The notes: a model not told the origin generated them from the sequence alone. 64,000 nucleotides of DNA from Mercenaria mercenaria (GCF_021730395.1 NC_069363.1:23720001-23784000); one strand, 5' to 3'. Counted from the first letter of the stretch, positions 23,965 through 38,600 are shown. Numbers and translations are program-made.

Positions 23965-24759
23965 GTTTGTGAATTCAAGAACTTTTTACAAATAAATACT
24001 CTTTTTAAAACAACTACATAAAAACGAACATTTGCATAGACGTTTCTAGTGATTAATGAAAACCTGTAATATGACATGTTCCGTAACCTGTGCACATACA
24101 AACATTCTCATAACGTGGTCCCCATACTAATGCTCTGGAACATAATGGGAACAGCCAACATAACAAATGTTATACACAAAATTTATACATGTACAAATGT
24201 ATAACATTCCTAATATGTGCTATTTTTCAACTATTTCTTTGATTTTACCAAAATACTGCCAAGTGATATAACATTGATGAAATGCTTTGTGTCAAATGTC
24301 CCCAAATTAAAGGTAAATATATAATAAGCATTAAATATATGCACCAACATTATTGTATTACATACGTATTTCACAAATATGCAAAAACATTTAATCATTA
24401 ATCCTATTTTAGCTTTTCATGTGTTAATGAATTTCTAGTTTAACTGACTCAATGACAAATACCCATCAACCCCATGCAAAAGAAGCAGATGACGGAAAAA
24501 AGTAGGGACAATGAGTTCTTTGTAGCTACAAACTAGCCCAAGCTATGTCACAGGTGCAAATATTTAAGACAGACAACAAGCATTTCTTTTACCCTCCAAT
24601 GGAAACTATGAATACAATAAATACATTGAAAAAGGAATATTGCACAGCAGAACACCTCCACAGGAAATACTAGCCTAATAATTATGTCGGAACAATTATG
24701 TCAATACATGTGCTGATAGTTCTTCAGAGTGGTGGGACTTCTATCACTTAATCAAAAAA

Positions 24760-24778
24760 AAAAAAAAAAAAAGCATGT
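24760..24778. repeat. Poly-A run
   Basis: An uninterrupted run of about 18 A on the + strand downstream of GAK. It may be a retroposon tail, but no body was recognised. Confidence 0.6.
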
Positions 24779-25201
24779 ACCCATATTCTCTCTCTGTGAA
24801 CCAATTTAAAGCTAAACCTTAATCTATCACAGTACCCATCATTAACTTTTTGCTTAAATCTTGTCAGTACAGTGTAACCATCACATTTTTGATGGGAGTG
24901 TAATATCAAAGGCATAAAAAACTCCTTACTGAACCCCAAAAAAACTCCCCATAGTAACTTGCCAATACAAGTATTATATAGCAACAATTTGTTGTCAAGT
25001 TCTTTAAGCAGACATACTTTTTCCTGTACTAAGCACTTATTTTAAATAATGAAAGTGTAAAATATAATGTATTAAATGTTGAATACTTTCTGTGGTACTA
25101 TTACACCTGGTTCAAAAATAAATGTGGGTTATAACACTAATTGTTTGATTTCATCTTTATCTGATTTGCTTCTTGAAACCAGCATCCCATGAATGTCTCT
25201 G

Positions 25202-25270
25202 GGCAATCTGATTAGCAAGTGTGTCTGCTTGTGAATCATCTGATTAGCAAGTGTGTCTGCTTGTGAATCA
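25202..25270. repeat. 34 bp tandem duplication in the GAK 3' UTR
   Basis: 'ATCTGATTAGCAAGTGTGTC' plus the following bases occurs twice in direct succession just beyond the GAK stop codon. The two copies look identical, so the duplication is recent. Confidence 0.85.
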
Positions 25271-25309
25271 ATCTGTTCAGATTTTTTTGTGAAGATTTAG
25301 TGCAGATGC

Positions 25310-26696
25310 TCAGTAGAGTGATTTCATTCCTTCCTCCTCAAACTGTGCCCAGCCATCATTCAGTTCTATAAATATAGCTCTAGCCAATGGTAGGTGTGGA
25401 GAATCTGCCAGCTGCAAATATTTTATACATGTAAGGGCTAGGCTGTTAACAGTTCAAGATGTTAATACATTTCCTGTATAACTACAAATTGCAATTGTTA
25501 GTTTTGCTGAATTTTAAGGGACATGAAATCCTTTTGGATGAAGACTTTCCAACTTTCAGACTACAGGAGTCTCTGCACACACTTAGGTCAGTGTAGACCA
25601 CCAACCTGCCAGGTAGCTTCCTTAACTGTAATAGCTTACATATTCAAGACTTTATTTCAACATGAACTCTATATCACTTGTCTGAATTATAGAAAGTGTA
25701 GATTTAAAAACCCAATTTTGCATTTAGATTTACTGTTTAAAATAAAGTATACTAATAAAATTTCTCTACTGTAAGAGCATTACATATGCAATGAGATGGA
25801 GTACCTTATCTGGATGTACAGAGAGCACAGCTTTCCTGTAGACTTTCTTCACTTGGTCAGGTGTGACAAGGTCGTGCATACCACATTGTTTCCATCTTGT
25901 CTCCTCCTCCCACAGTACAGTATGCAGAGAACACAGTAATGCTCGTATGTTACGCTCTTTACCTTTCGTCCACTCCAATACCTGTAGGAAAATTTCAAGT
26001 GAAGTGATCTACAAATGACTGGCTTATGGTTTCAAAATGTTAAAAGTAAGTATGTAGGTGTTCATGTACAGTAAAGAGAATTTAATATGAACTTGTAGTA
26101 GACAAGTAGTCTATAATCCTGTAAAGTTAAATATCTGGCAACAAATATTGCTTAAACTAGTGTACTGTCAGGTCCAATTAAAACAGCTGTCCGTTATCTT
26201 AGATGAAAAGTAATAATATCAATTTGAGTCTGAGCTCACTATAAGATAAATACTCTGTCATAATACAACAAATAATTCTAAATGTCTAAAATTATTTATC
26301 ATCAATAACTGAAATGCTGACAAATTGTGTTAAGTCCAGAGCAGACAAAAGTGGGCAGTTTGTACCTCAAAGTGAATGCCCACAACTCTAGAAGTAAGCT
26401 ATAATGTATTTCAAACATCTTTTCATTCTGCTCTATACAGAAATAAAATGGAACTTAACATATTACTGTACAGCTGTAATTAACTAAGACTAAACAGAAC
26501 CGGACACTAATTTCATGGAATTCCATAATTAAAGATTGTATCAGAAATACCTTCAGTTTAATAGGGTCCATTTCTTCTGCCATTATTTTTTTTTTCATAT
26601 CACCAATAGTTTTAGGTCCGTCATCTTTCTTGGTAAAGGTTGATCCCTTTGGCATCAAGTCATCAAATGTGGCTTTACTTGCATGAGTTTTTGGAC
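25310..26696 (-). CDS. GAK: GAK exons 22-24: J domain
   Basis: Exon 22 (26696-26551) holds '[10 protein letters not shown]' and '[13 protein letters not shown]'. Exon 23 (25981-25805) holds '[20 protein letters not shown]' and ends with the Hsc70-activating 'HPDK' (1315-1318). Exon 24 (25411-25310) encodes '[19 protein letters not shown]' and the stop. The J domain recruits and stimulates Hsc70 on clathrin coats. The insertion in the helix III region seen in auxilins is short here ('LADSPHLPL'). Confidence 0.95.
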
Positions 26697-29600
26697 CTGT
26701 GTTTTGGCAGAACAATAAAGATAAACTGAAGATGGCTACACTATATAATATATGGATCAAAAAATAGGTTTATAACTTGATAGAAAAGTTCTGCTTCATC
26801 AGTTTGTTCATGACGGCTTCAAATACTAATCTAGTGGCTGTGAAGTGTAAAACCTTACTGAATGCCAGTCAAAATAGAATACTATTTTGAGAGGTACTAA
26901 GACAAGTAGTTTTGACTATTAACTGGCATGTTGTTCAGTTAAGTGTTTTATTACATCAGAAATGAAATTTCACAGAAGTTTTGACTTTAGCCAATTAAAC
27001 ATGTGCTGAACACAGATGGGTCATATAGGCACAAAGAGGCAATATACATAAGAAATCTTGTAATACTGATCTCTAGTTAAAGAGTGTCTTGTCATTCACC
27101 TACGCTTTTAAGAGGAACAACTGGACTACTTACTACTTGAAAAGAGTTACATGACAGACAAACTAGTTATGTTAAAGTAAGTATCTTAAATGTTGCAGAA
27201 AGTTCTTATTTGAACTTTACACAGATATTTCCATATACTATCAGCTATAAAACAATGTTTCTCATCAAAACCTTTCTTTGAGCTGTCATTTGTGTCACGG
27301 AACACACTGCCCTGGTGGTAGTTTGGCCGCTTTTGTTGTTGGCTCCCAGGAGCAGTTGTGCTGGGGCTTGCCCTGCCACCCCCAGCTTGTTGCTGAGTTC
27401 GAGGTTGTTGCATTCCGCCTTCAAAAACAATCATAAAAATTTCTCATCTTTATGCCATAATTTTGATCATATATTACCAGCATTTTTAACACTATCTTTC
27501 TTACATAAAATTTTACCTGAAGTTATAATCTTTCTTACATAAAATTTTACCTGATGGTATACAGAACTTGCCCGGTAACTTACAACAATGACTTGATTGA
27601 CTACACACAGGACTACATGTAACTTACAGCAATTTGTTTCTTTCATGACATACAGACTTTATAAAACTGTCATAGTTCAGATATGACCAAAGTTCAGATA
27701 TGACCAGATGATGGCTCTAAAATTTCTCAAAACTTAGAAAAAATGTATTTCATGATCCATATTTCAGTTATTATGCTTCGTGCTGCTGCGATATACATAC
27801 CCATGTACCCAGATCCCATTGGAGGTTTACTGGGCTGCTGTTGCGGTGCCTGTTGACTCTGTTTTTGCTGTGACATACTGGCTGGCTTTCCAAATGACCC
27901 TGTAAAACAGTAGAGTCTGTATTTCATAAAACTGTTGCAATCAAAGTTTATAGCCAACCTACACTATAGATTAGCAAAGTCTTTATCATGTTTTCAAACA
28001 CATGATATACTTAATAATGAAAGCTGGGTAGTCTAAGGACACTGTATCTTTTTTCTAGTTTCCATTTACACAAAAGTAGGCCGATTAAAAATCTTATTTT
28101 GTAGCTGAAAGTTAGAGCAAGAAAAGCTTACCAAATTCTGCAAAAGGATCAGCAGGTTTTCCACTACTTGTTCCAGATCCAGCTGGATTTGCACCTTGAC
28201 CCATTCCACTCTTCGACTGGAATGTTCCACTACCACTTCTTGGAATGTTTCCTCCCATCTGCATGCCGCCTAGGAATGTACCACTGTTGTTTCTAGGAAT
28301 GTTACCTCCCATTGGCTGAAATGTTCCACTACCACTATAAGGTATATTGCCACCGGTCCCTAGATTTGAATAAGAGCTATTTCTTGATATATTTGGACTA
28401 GAATTTGTAGAAACGAAAGAGTTCCAATCTCCCATTAGATCTCCTGAACTGTCTGTTGCTCCAGGTTTTGAACTAAATGAACTTGATTTATCCATACCTA
28501 ATATATCATTCTGTGATTCTTTGACCCCACTTGAGTCTCCAAAAGGATCAAATGAATGAAATTCATTTTTGGGAGCAGTTACTGTCACAGGTGGTGGCTC
28601 TTGTGATTTTGTATTACTGGAAAATGCCTGGAATGGATCAAACGTATCACTTTTTGTACTTCCATCCATCATATCTATGTCAGCTGAGCTGGAATTAGCT
28701 GTCCCACTGAGTATATCTACATTTGAAGGAGTCTTTTCTATATGTATAAGGTTTACATCATTTGCTAGACTATCTCCATTATTCATATCAAAGAAGTCTA
28801 CATCCTCTTCAGTTTTAAATCCAGACTGGTCTTGGAAATTTGCTTCAAAGGGCTTAAAATCTTTATTTTGTTCACTAGATTGCACATTGCCATTATCACT
28901 GGGATACGGAGATTTCCTTTCATTTACCCCACCCACTCTTTGTTGAGTCAAAGCTGCAAAGTCATCCTCATCATCACTGGTGTTTTGCAACAGACTAAAT
29001 TCATCTTCTGTTGGTATTTTCACCTCTTTGGCTGGTTCATTTACTGCTCCATTTGAAGCTTCACTTACTGCTCCGTTTGAAGCCCAGTCTAATGTTTCAA
29101 AAAAGTTAGCAGTGGGAACTTCCTGTTTTGGCTGACTGGCAGGGGGCTGACTGACAGTGACTGGAGACTGGTTCCGTGTGTTTCTACTGTCACTGACTGA
29201 ATTGACTGGTTGTTTAGCTTTGTCATTTGGAACATGACTTGGACTCTCGTTTGAACTGACACTAGATGATCGGGCCAATCTAGCTTTACCTTTCTCTGAT
29301 ATACCTGCATGTACAAAACACAAACACGTATCACTATTGTAAATTTACTTTAATTATGTCAAATGAACTTTGTCAAACTATCAAAATGTTAAAAACTGAT
29401 ATTTCTACACAAGGTTTCTTCTTTGTTGTTTATTACTATTGCTCAACATCATTGTTTTCACTTTTTATTTACAACAGGAAAAATTGGTATGAAATGCTTG
29501 CTCATAAAAAAAACAAAAAACAATGGTGAGGCTACATTAAATTTATAGACACCAAATTAATAAAAAAAATATCAGTCATACATTATGTTACGGGAACACA

Positions 29601-32600
29601 ACTGTCATCTGCGATCAATTTTGAAAACAACCTTTTAAAACCAACAGTTTGTCTCCTCAGGGCAAAAAGTGGATAACTCCATTGACTTAAAGGACTTATT
29701 CACTTCTTGCACTAAGGTGGCGATATTGTCATACACAGTGTAACTTATGAATTTAAACCAGCCACGATTCATCCCCGTTTAACACTAAAATAATATGGCA
29801 TAAAAAGTACATTATCTACTATACTAATTTGTCAAGAAGCACAAAGACGTCACACATTGCAATCAGCACAGAATGAAAGTTTTAAAGTTAATACTTCAAA
29901 ACAGAGAGAGAAAATCATACCAAAAAGTGACATGGTCTCGTGTAGTTCTTCCTTATTTGAGAAGAGAATCCTTGGTGAAAGTTTCTGTACATCAAATTTG
30001 GCCCAGGGGAAGTTCTGTTCTGGTGGGCGGTCTTTGGGTGATACAGTGGTGTTGAGCATAACAGCAAATCTTTCAGGGTACTTGTCTGGGGTGTCAAGTT
30101 GGTCTAAATCATATCTGTTGTCACAAGTTAAAAATTTATGATGTTTTTTTTTTATGTTAAAGATCCACACTCTCTATAACTTATGACTGAAAATAATTCT
30201 TCTTTGAACTTATTCATGAAATCTCTGCTTAAAACTCCTTATTTCAGTTAGTATAGCATGAGACATACGAAACAAAAGTGAAGATAAACTCCTAACCTTT
30301 TATTTTGTACATGTGTATTTGTGATAATGTAAGTGCAGCTTGAATAAAAACTTCAGTGAAATACATAAAGCTCCCTAATAAATGTCCACAGAACTTACTG
30401 TGTAAATTTCATATTTGTTCGGTTAGGTTTTACAAAACCCGAGTTGATTTGAAGCTGGAACATCTTCATGGAGGTAATCTGCGAAGACAATAACATGTCA
30501 CTCAATATTGTTTACTTTTTTAAATATTGTCAGTCCATCTGTCAACGTTCTAATTAGTTCAATTTTGAATGTCGTACTGTCAGATAGTAAAATTGGTAAC
30601 TGGTAGCTCAAATTATTTCATAAGAATTTTACAAAAAATTGGTCTTTCGGAAAAATCATTATTTCAAATGTTTACTGTGACCAAAGTTGTCCTTCTGCAG
30701 TAGAATAATCATCCATTAATATAGAAACCAATGCAGATATTTAGCAAACCAGCTACCTACATCTCTATTATAAAGTTGACACAACTGACTTTACAATAAC
30801 ATACATACAGCATGAACATAACCCAACACTCTTTTTATATCATTATTCATATCCACTCAATACAGAATTACAGATCCGTGAATATATTCTGAAGAACTAC
30901 ACTTCCTGAAACCAGTGTATTAATGAATTTTGTGAATGTTTTTCCCAATGTTCAATGTGTGAAGTATAGAGTATAGCTGTTTACCTTTCCTTGTATTTTG
31001 CCTCCAAATGTTGACCTGGCATGATACACAATAATAGTGATATCTCCTGCTGCTGATATATTGAGAGGTAATGTGACTTTGCCCTCAGCCTCGGAGTAAC
31101 CTTTCATTTTCTCGTACTCCTGAGACGTGGTCAGAATCCTGTCCTCTCCTACAAAAACCTCCACAAATGGTGTGCAACCATTCCTACAGGAAACATATCA
31201 AGAAGAGATTTGATCATTAATATAAAGGAACAAGGAGAGACCAATCTATTTGCAATTTCAAGAGTAGTGTCAAAAACAAAGACTTTTTAATGACGCCTAC
31301 CTAAAATGCCTCTAATCTGGATGCAACTGGTTTTATCATAAAGTGAAAATAAAAAAATTCTTGCATTAGAGTAAGTAAACATTATCAGTGTCTTTGAAAT
31401 GAAGAAAGGCAAGACGGGACAATTACTTACTTCATTTTGTTGAAAAGAGGTACAGGGGCTAAAGTAATACTGTTGAGAATGAGAGACTTGGTGTGTGGTT
31501 TGTACGGATCATCTGATACCATCTCACTGAGATACTCTATGTACCTGAAGTAAATATAACACAATCTCACTGAGATACCCTTTGTACCTGAAGTAAATAT
31601 AACACAATCTCACTGAGATACTCTATGTACCTGAAGTAAATATAACACAATCTCACTGAGATACTCTATGTACCTGAAGTAAATATAACACAATCTCACT
31701 GAGGTACTCTATGTACCTGAAGTAAATATAACACAATCTCACTGAGATACCCTTTGTACCTGAAGTAAATATAACACAATCTCACTGAGATACTCTTTGT
31801 ACCTGAAGTAAATATAACACAATCTCACTGAGATACGCTATGTACCTGAAGTAAATATAACACAATCTCACTGAGATACGCTATGTACCTGAAGTAAATA
31901 TAACACAATCTCACTGAGATACCCTATGTACCTGAAGTAAATATAACACAATCTCACTGAGATACGCTATGTACCTGAAGTAAATATAACACAATCTCAC
32001 TGAGATACCTATGTATCTGAAGTAAATATAACACAATCTCACTGAGATACTCTATGTACCTGAAGTAAATATAACACAATCTCAGTGAGACACTCTATGT
32101 ACCTGAAGTAAATATAACACAATCTCACTGAGATACCCTATGTACCTGAAGTAAATATAACACAATCTCACTGAGATACCCTATGTACCTGAAGTAAATA
32201 TAACACAATCTCACTGAGATACCTATGTACCTGAAGTAAATATAACACAATCTCACTGAGATACTCTATGTATCTGAAGTAAATATAACACAATCTCACT
32301 GAGATACCCTTTGTACCTGAAGTAAATATAACACAATCTCACTGAGATACTCTATGTATCTGAAGTAAATATAACACAATCTCACTGAGATACCCTTTGT
32401 ACCTGAAGTAAATATAACACAATCTCACTGAGATACTCTATGTACCTGAAGTAAATATAACACAATCTCACTGGGATACCCTTTGTACCTGTAGATATAA
32501 CACAATCTTACTGAGATACTCTATGTACCTGAAGTAAATATAACACAATCTCACTGAGATACTCTTTGTACCTGAAGAAAATATAACACAATCTCACTGA

Positions 32601-35600
32601 GATACCTATGTATCTGAAGTAAATATAACACAATCTCACTGAGATACCCTATGTACCTGAAGTAAATATAACACAATCTCACTGAGATACCCTTTGTACC
32701 TGAAGTAAATATAACACAATCTCACTGAGATACTCTATGTACCTGAAGTAAATATAACACAATCTCACTGAGGTACTCTATGTACCTGAAGTAAATATAA
32801 CACAATCTCACTGAGATAACCCTTTTACCTGAAGTAAATATAACACAATCTCTCACTGAGGTACTCTATGACCTGAAGTAAATTTATAACACAATCTCAC
32901 TGAGATACCTTTGTACTGAAGTAAATATAACACAATCTCACTGAGATACCTATGTATCTGAAGTAAATATAACACAATCTCACTGAGATACTCTATGTAC
33001 CTGAAGTAAATATAACACAATCTCACTGAGATACCCTTTGTACCTGAAGTAAATATAACAATCTCAGTGAGACACGCTATGTACCTGAAGTAAATATAAC
33101 ACAATCTCACTGAGATACTCTATGTACCTGAAGAAAATATAACACAATCTCACTGAGATACTCTATGTATCTGAAGTAAATATAACACAATCTCACTGAG
33201 ATACTCTATGTATCTGAAGTAAATATAACACAATCTCAGTGAGATACCCTATGTACCTGAAGTAAATATAACACAATCTCACTGAGATACCCTTTGTACC
33301 TGAAGTAAATATAACACAATCTCACTGAGATACCCTATGTACCTGAAGTAAATATAACACAATCTCACTGAGATACTCTATGTACCTGAAGTAAATATAA
33401 CACAATCTCACTGAGATACCCTATGTACCTGAAGTAAATATAACACAATCTCACTGAGATACCCTATGTACCTGAAGTAAATATAACACAATCTCACTGA
33501 GATACTCTATGTACCTGAAGTAAATATAACACAATCTCACTGAGGTACTCTATGTACCTGAAGAAAGTATAACACAATCTAACTGAGATACCTATGTATC
33601 TGAAGTAAATATAACACAATCTCACTGAGATACTCTATGTATCTGAAGTAAATATAACACAATCTCACTGAGATACCCTTTGTACCTGAAGTAAATATAA
33701 CACAATCTCACTGAGATACTCTATGTACCTGAAGAAAATATAACAAGATCTCACTGAGATACTCTATGTACATGAAGTAAATACAACACAATCTCGCTGA
33801 GATACTCTATGTACCTGAAGAAAATATAACACCATCTCACTGAGATATTCTATGTACATGAAGAAAATATAACAAGATCTCAGTGAGATACTCTATGTAC
33901 CTGAAGTAAATATAAACCAATCACACTGAAATACCCTTAGTACCTGAAGTAAACATAACACGCTCTCAGTGAGATACTCTATGTACCTGAAGTAAACATA
34001 ACACAATCTCACTGACATACTCTAGGTACCCATATACATGTAAATCTCAAGTTTACAAAGCAGGCACACATCAGCCTAATAAATACACAGTGGCAGGAAA
34101 AAACCCAATATACCTGAAGCAAATATAAGACAGCAACATTTATTTATCGTGACATACAGCATCTACAGCAGTATAGTCCAGAATATTCAATTTATATAAA
34201 AAGACACACAGTACCTTCTTTGTGAAGGAGTAACATCAGGTGAACACCTCTTGGTGCTGAACATAGTTAGTGCTTGTTGAGGACCATCAAACAGTCGACA
34301 GAAGACTAGAAATGCTGCTGCTACAGTTGCTGAGGAAGCTTTACCATCCTGCAGATAAATGTTATTTGTTCAAAAGTACCTGAGTTTCAGTTACAATAAC
34401 CACTGCAACTACTGTGCCTCTATCAAGCTTCATCATGAATGATCTAGAGTATGCTGTATATTGTTTATTCCTCATATGGAGCTAGGACCCATCCACAGGC
34501 TTCATGCATAACCTCATTCATTTGAAATCACTGGTTTTGACAAGATTTTCTCCTACATACTTTATAGAAAACTTTAAAACAAGAGCTGTCCACAAGCCAG
34601 TGCACTGGACAATTCAACAACTTCTTAGACAAACAAGGGTCACAACTTGTCAAGATTTATACAACTTCGTTATTTTATAACAATTTATTACAAACTAAAA
34701 CTTTTTTATGACAATGATAACAATTTGCATGTAAAACCCTACTAAAATTTTCTTAGCAAATTAAGGGCAATAATTCGAAGAGTTCTCTAACATGGTTACG
34801 AATGAATGTATGACAAAAAGAATGTCGTGTGAAGTTTCAGTCCAACGTATGTAGTTGCTACTGCGATACAGGTTCATACATAGTTGCATGCAAAACTATA
34901 AGCAAATTTATTAAAATATAAGTGGAAAAAGAGCCATAATTTGAATCTAATTGACCCAAGAATGATTTAACTTGCTTATTTCATTAGGTTTCATGAAGCA
35001 TCGTTACACTGTCTTAAAAAATACCATGCAAATACTGGAAGTTTTAGACAACATATATAGAAGATATTACATACTTGTTTCTAATCCCCATTAAGTTACA
35101 ATGGTATTGGAAACATCAATATTTTTCTATACACTGACGCCTGAATTTCATATCGGGTGCGTGACGTAATTTAATGTGTCGTTGCATTAATTCTTTTATT
35201 TAGTCATTTAGTTATTTCATGTCAATCTTATTCAGGCTATTGAACAAGTTCATAATATTAGCATTAAATTTATATGTGTAGATATGTATGTAATAAAAAG
35301 GTTATTATCTTGGCATCGTGAAATATGATCTCTTTATTTAGTGGAAGAAGATTGCACTTGCGCAATATTTCTGCTGCAGAACTCATGCATATCTCCTGAT
35401 ACAAAGCTAATAACCTATAATTATCAATGTTTTGACAAACAATCACTGATAAAGCAAATGTATCTCTAATGTACATGTTTATAAGTAACCCATCAGGGGT
35501 GGCAAAATCTTATTTTGACTTGCTTGTCCGTTTTTTGTCAATTGCTATTTTGAACTTGTCCATATGATAGTTATATAGTAAATTCTGGTCAAATTTCATT

Positions 35601-38600
35601 TGTCCATACAAGCTTTGGGACAACCTGGACAATACGGGCAATTGAATTTGCCACCCCTGCCCATGCTCTGACATTACTATAAACTATAAGAATAGAAATA
35701 CTCACCAAACAATGTATAACACAGATGTTCTTTGGATTTTGCCGCAACCATAGATGCATGTTTTTACAGACAGCAAACAAATTGGCTAAAGTGGGTGCTT
35801 TTCTGGGCGGCCAACCGCATTCTGACACCTGCAGAAACAGAGACATACGAAATCTTCTAAAACTTCATAATATTTACAAACTCATTCAAGATGCATTCCG
35901 TTTAAGCATATGATCTTAAAATGATTGAAAAGCATATTCACACAACACTGTGAAAGGTGCTACTTCCTACACTTACCAGAACCCAAAGTCATAAAACTGT
36001 TTGGAGACTAGCTTCAAAACACAAGTATGTGACTAGTTAGTACAGAGCATAAATTTGTCCAAAGTCAATGTTGCTTCAGAGACTATTCTTCAAGGATTTA
36101 GCACCCTAAGGTCGTGGCTTCTGCTTGTAAATGGTCTTGACGAAGTTTTGAGCCTTTGCCAGACTTTAAACCTTTGTAAAGTGACATACATATTTTACCG
36201 TCTTACCCGATTTTCAAACTTGGCATTCCTATACTGTCTCTGAGAGAGATTGTATACAGCGTAAGAGTTTCTATGACGACCTTCCAGGTAATTTCTTACA
36301 TCATCTATATGATTCTTTATGGCTGATTCTACACCTTCCGCTGGGAACGACATCACTGGTAACGAAAGAAATAATCTATTTCTTGTTTTTTTATATACAT
36401 AAAGATTGTGGTTTTTGCAAAAACTGCTATTTCATGGGGACTTTGCTGATTTCAACTACTGAAGATAGAATGAACAGAAGCTTTGTTTGCTTGATGAGAT
36501 TTCATTTTGCCCACTGATGCAACCACGAATTTCACGAGAGTTATTCCCCAATGAATATTAATAATTTTACAGTAATTCTATTTTCATCTACTCTGAACTC
36601 ATCTATATTATCCACTGAGTAACAATTTTCATAGATTTTGCGGATGTTCCAATCCATAGAATTTATCCAAACAAACTAAAATCAAACTATAGTGTATAAT
36701 TTTACTATGACAGAGTGAAATTTGAGAAATTACAGAAACAGATTTTTTTTGAGAATACTAATCAGTAACTGAACAAAATCAGCGAACATTTACCTGCTAT
36801 TCTAGAAGTGATGTAACTGATATCTAGCTCTGACTTGTTCATTGTTCTGAAGAAGAGAATTAGAAATTAATGTTAACTGCTAGTATACACATAACAAATT
36901 ATGGTAAAGAGAAACAGGAAACACTTTCTGGTAACAATTTATGTTAAGATAAAAAAGAACTGACATGCAGATCAGTGGTGTGCTGAACAATGTGTTGGCC
37001 ACTATATTGAGTGGAAGTTGGTTTCATGAGCCAAGACTCAATCTGAAAGCAGATACACTGAACAATATTCGTACAAACCAACTTACGCTGAGACAGTTTC
37101 CACAACCTTTGCTGAGGCATCTTTTACGTTTTTCATCAGACTGCCAGCTCCCATTTTCAGTGAACTGAAGAGAGAACCACTAGAGGTGTCCGAACCTGCT
37201 TGACCAGCACTGGCCAGGTCCCTGGCTGGGCTTGCTGGGTATACTGAAAAATATGGAAATAATACCTTTATTAATATTAGTCAAGCTGCAATTAAACCTT
37301 GATTTTCTTTGATAAAATCTATCAGCTTGTAAAAAGGTGGGGTGGGGGGGGATATATTAAGTTTTATTTGGAGTTGGCATGAATGGAAACTCAATGAGGT
37401 CTGTTCTAAAACAGTTACTGCAGGCAATAATGGTGCTATGGAAACTAAACAACAGATGGTGCACTAATACTAGCCAACACTGCAAACAATTTTTATGAAA
37501 ATTTATTTCCTTTAGTGACAAACTCAATTATAGGTGATATATAAACTTACTTACCAGGTTGCTGAGGCAGAGACTCATTAAGTAGTGACTGAGGTAAGGG
37601 ATCAGTGAGACGGACATGCTTTGCCTCACCTATCTCCTCCAGTCTATCTATCACATCATTTATAGTTGGACGCTCTACAGGGTTAATCTTGAACATACCC
37701 ACTGAAATATACAATCCAAGTATTCAGTGATTAACTAACAGGCTGACAGAAAGATATACCTCAACCATCATTATGTCTGACAAATCTTTTCAATTCATTT
37801 AATGGTGCCAAAGGCTCGGCTAGTAATAAATACCCAAGAAGACTGAATACTCTAATATTTACCTAGGTGGCAAGAACTATAAAAGTATTTCATAAAAGAG
37901 ATCATAACTGACAGCTCAGCCTTCACATGATAGTAAGATATGCTTAAATCTGTTATGATGACAAAATATTTCTATACTGCTGTGTATCCTTGACTTTCAT
38001 TTTGAGATCATACGAGATGATAAATTTCTTATACTCAAGAGTTTCTATGATATGACCAATTTGTTACTTACTTATGAGATCATGGAAGACTGTATATTCT
38101 GTATCATTCTCTGGTATAGAGTAGTTAGCATTTATAATTCTCAATTTGGCAGAATCTTCGTATGGATGAACACCAAAACATAACATATATAACACACAAC
38201 CTAGAGCCTGCAAGATTTTAAGCAACAGAATATTTATTTTCAAAAAGAATCTAAACTGCAATCTCAAAACATAGAAAAATAGAATGTTTTTCACGTAAAA
38301 CACCGTCTCACCACTTAACATACACACATTGTAAAATGCCAAAAATTAAAGGCGATAACTCAAGTGAAAATCCACGGACCTTATTTCAACAATATACACA
38401 ACTAGGCTTTGCATGAAGTCTGATGGAATTCCAACCAGTGGTATAGGAGAAGTAGCAAAAACATCATAGAATTTCACAATCAAGGGTCATAATTCCACTC
38501 AAAATCATTAAAATGGAACATGCTAATGATATTCACAGCTAAGCTCCACAATGATCACTTGTGAGGTTTGCTGAAATTCAGCTTAATGGTACATGTACAA

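Noticed and set aside
32853-33110. 85-codon frame with repeated '[14 protein letters not shown]' as a repeat protein
   Set aside because: It is the minisatellite translated. The resemblance to GAK exon 15 is real but arises because the repeat copied the exon start.
31521-34030. CRISPR-like array
   Set aside because: Units are contiguous 43 bp repeats without unique spacers, in a eukaryotic intron.
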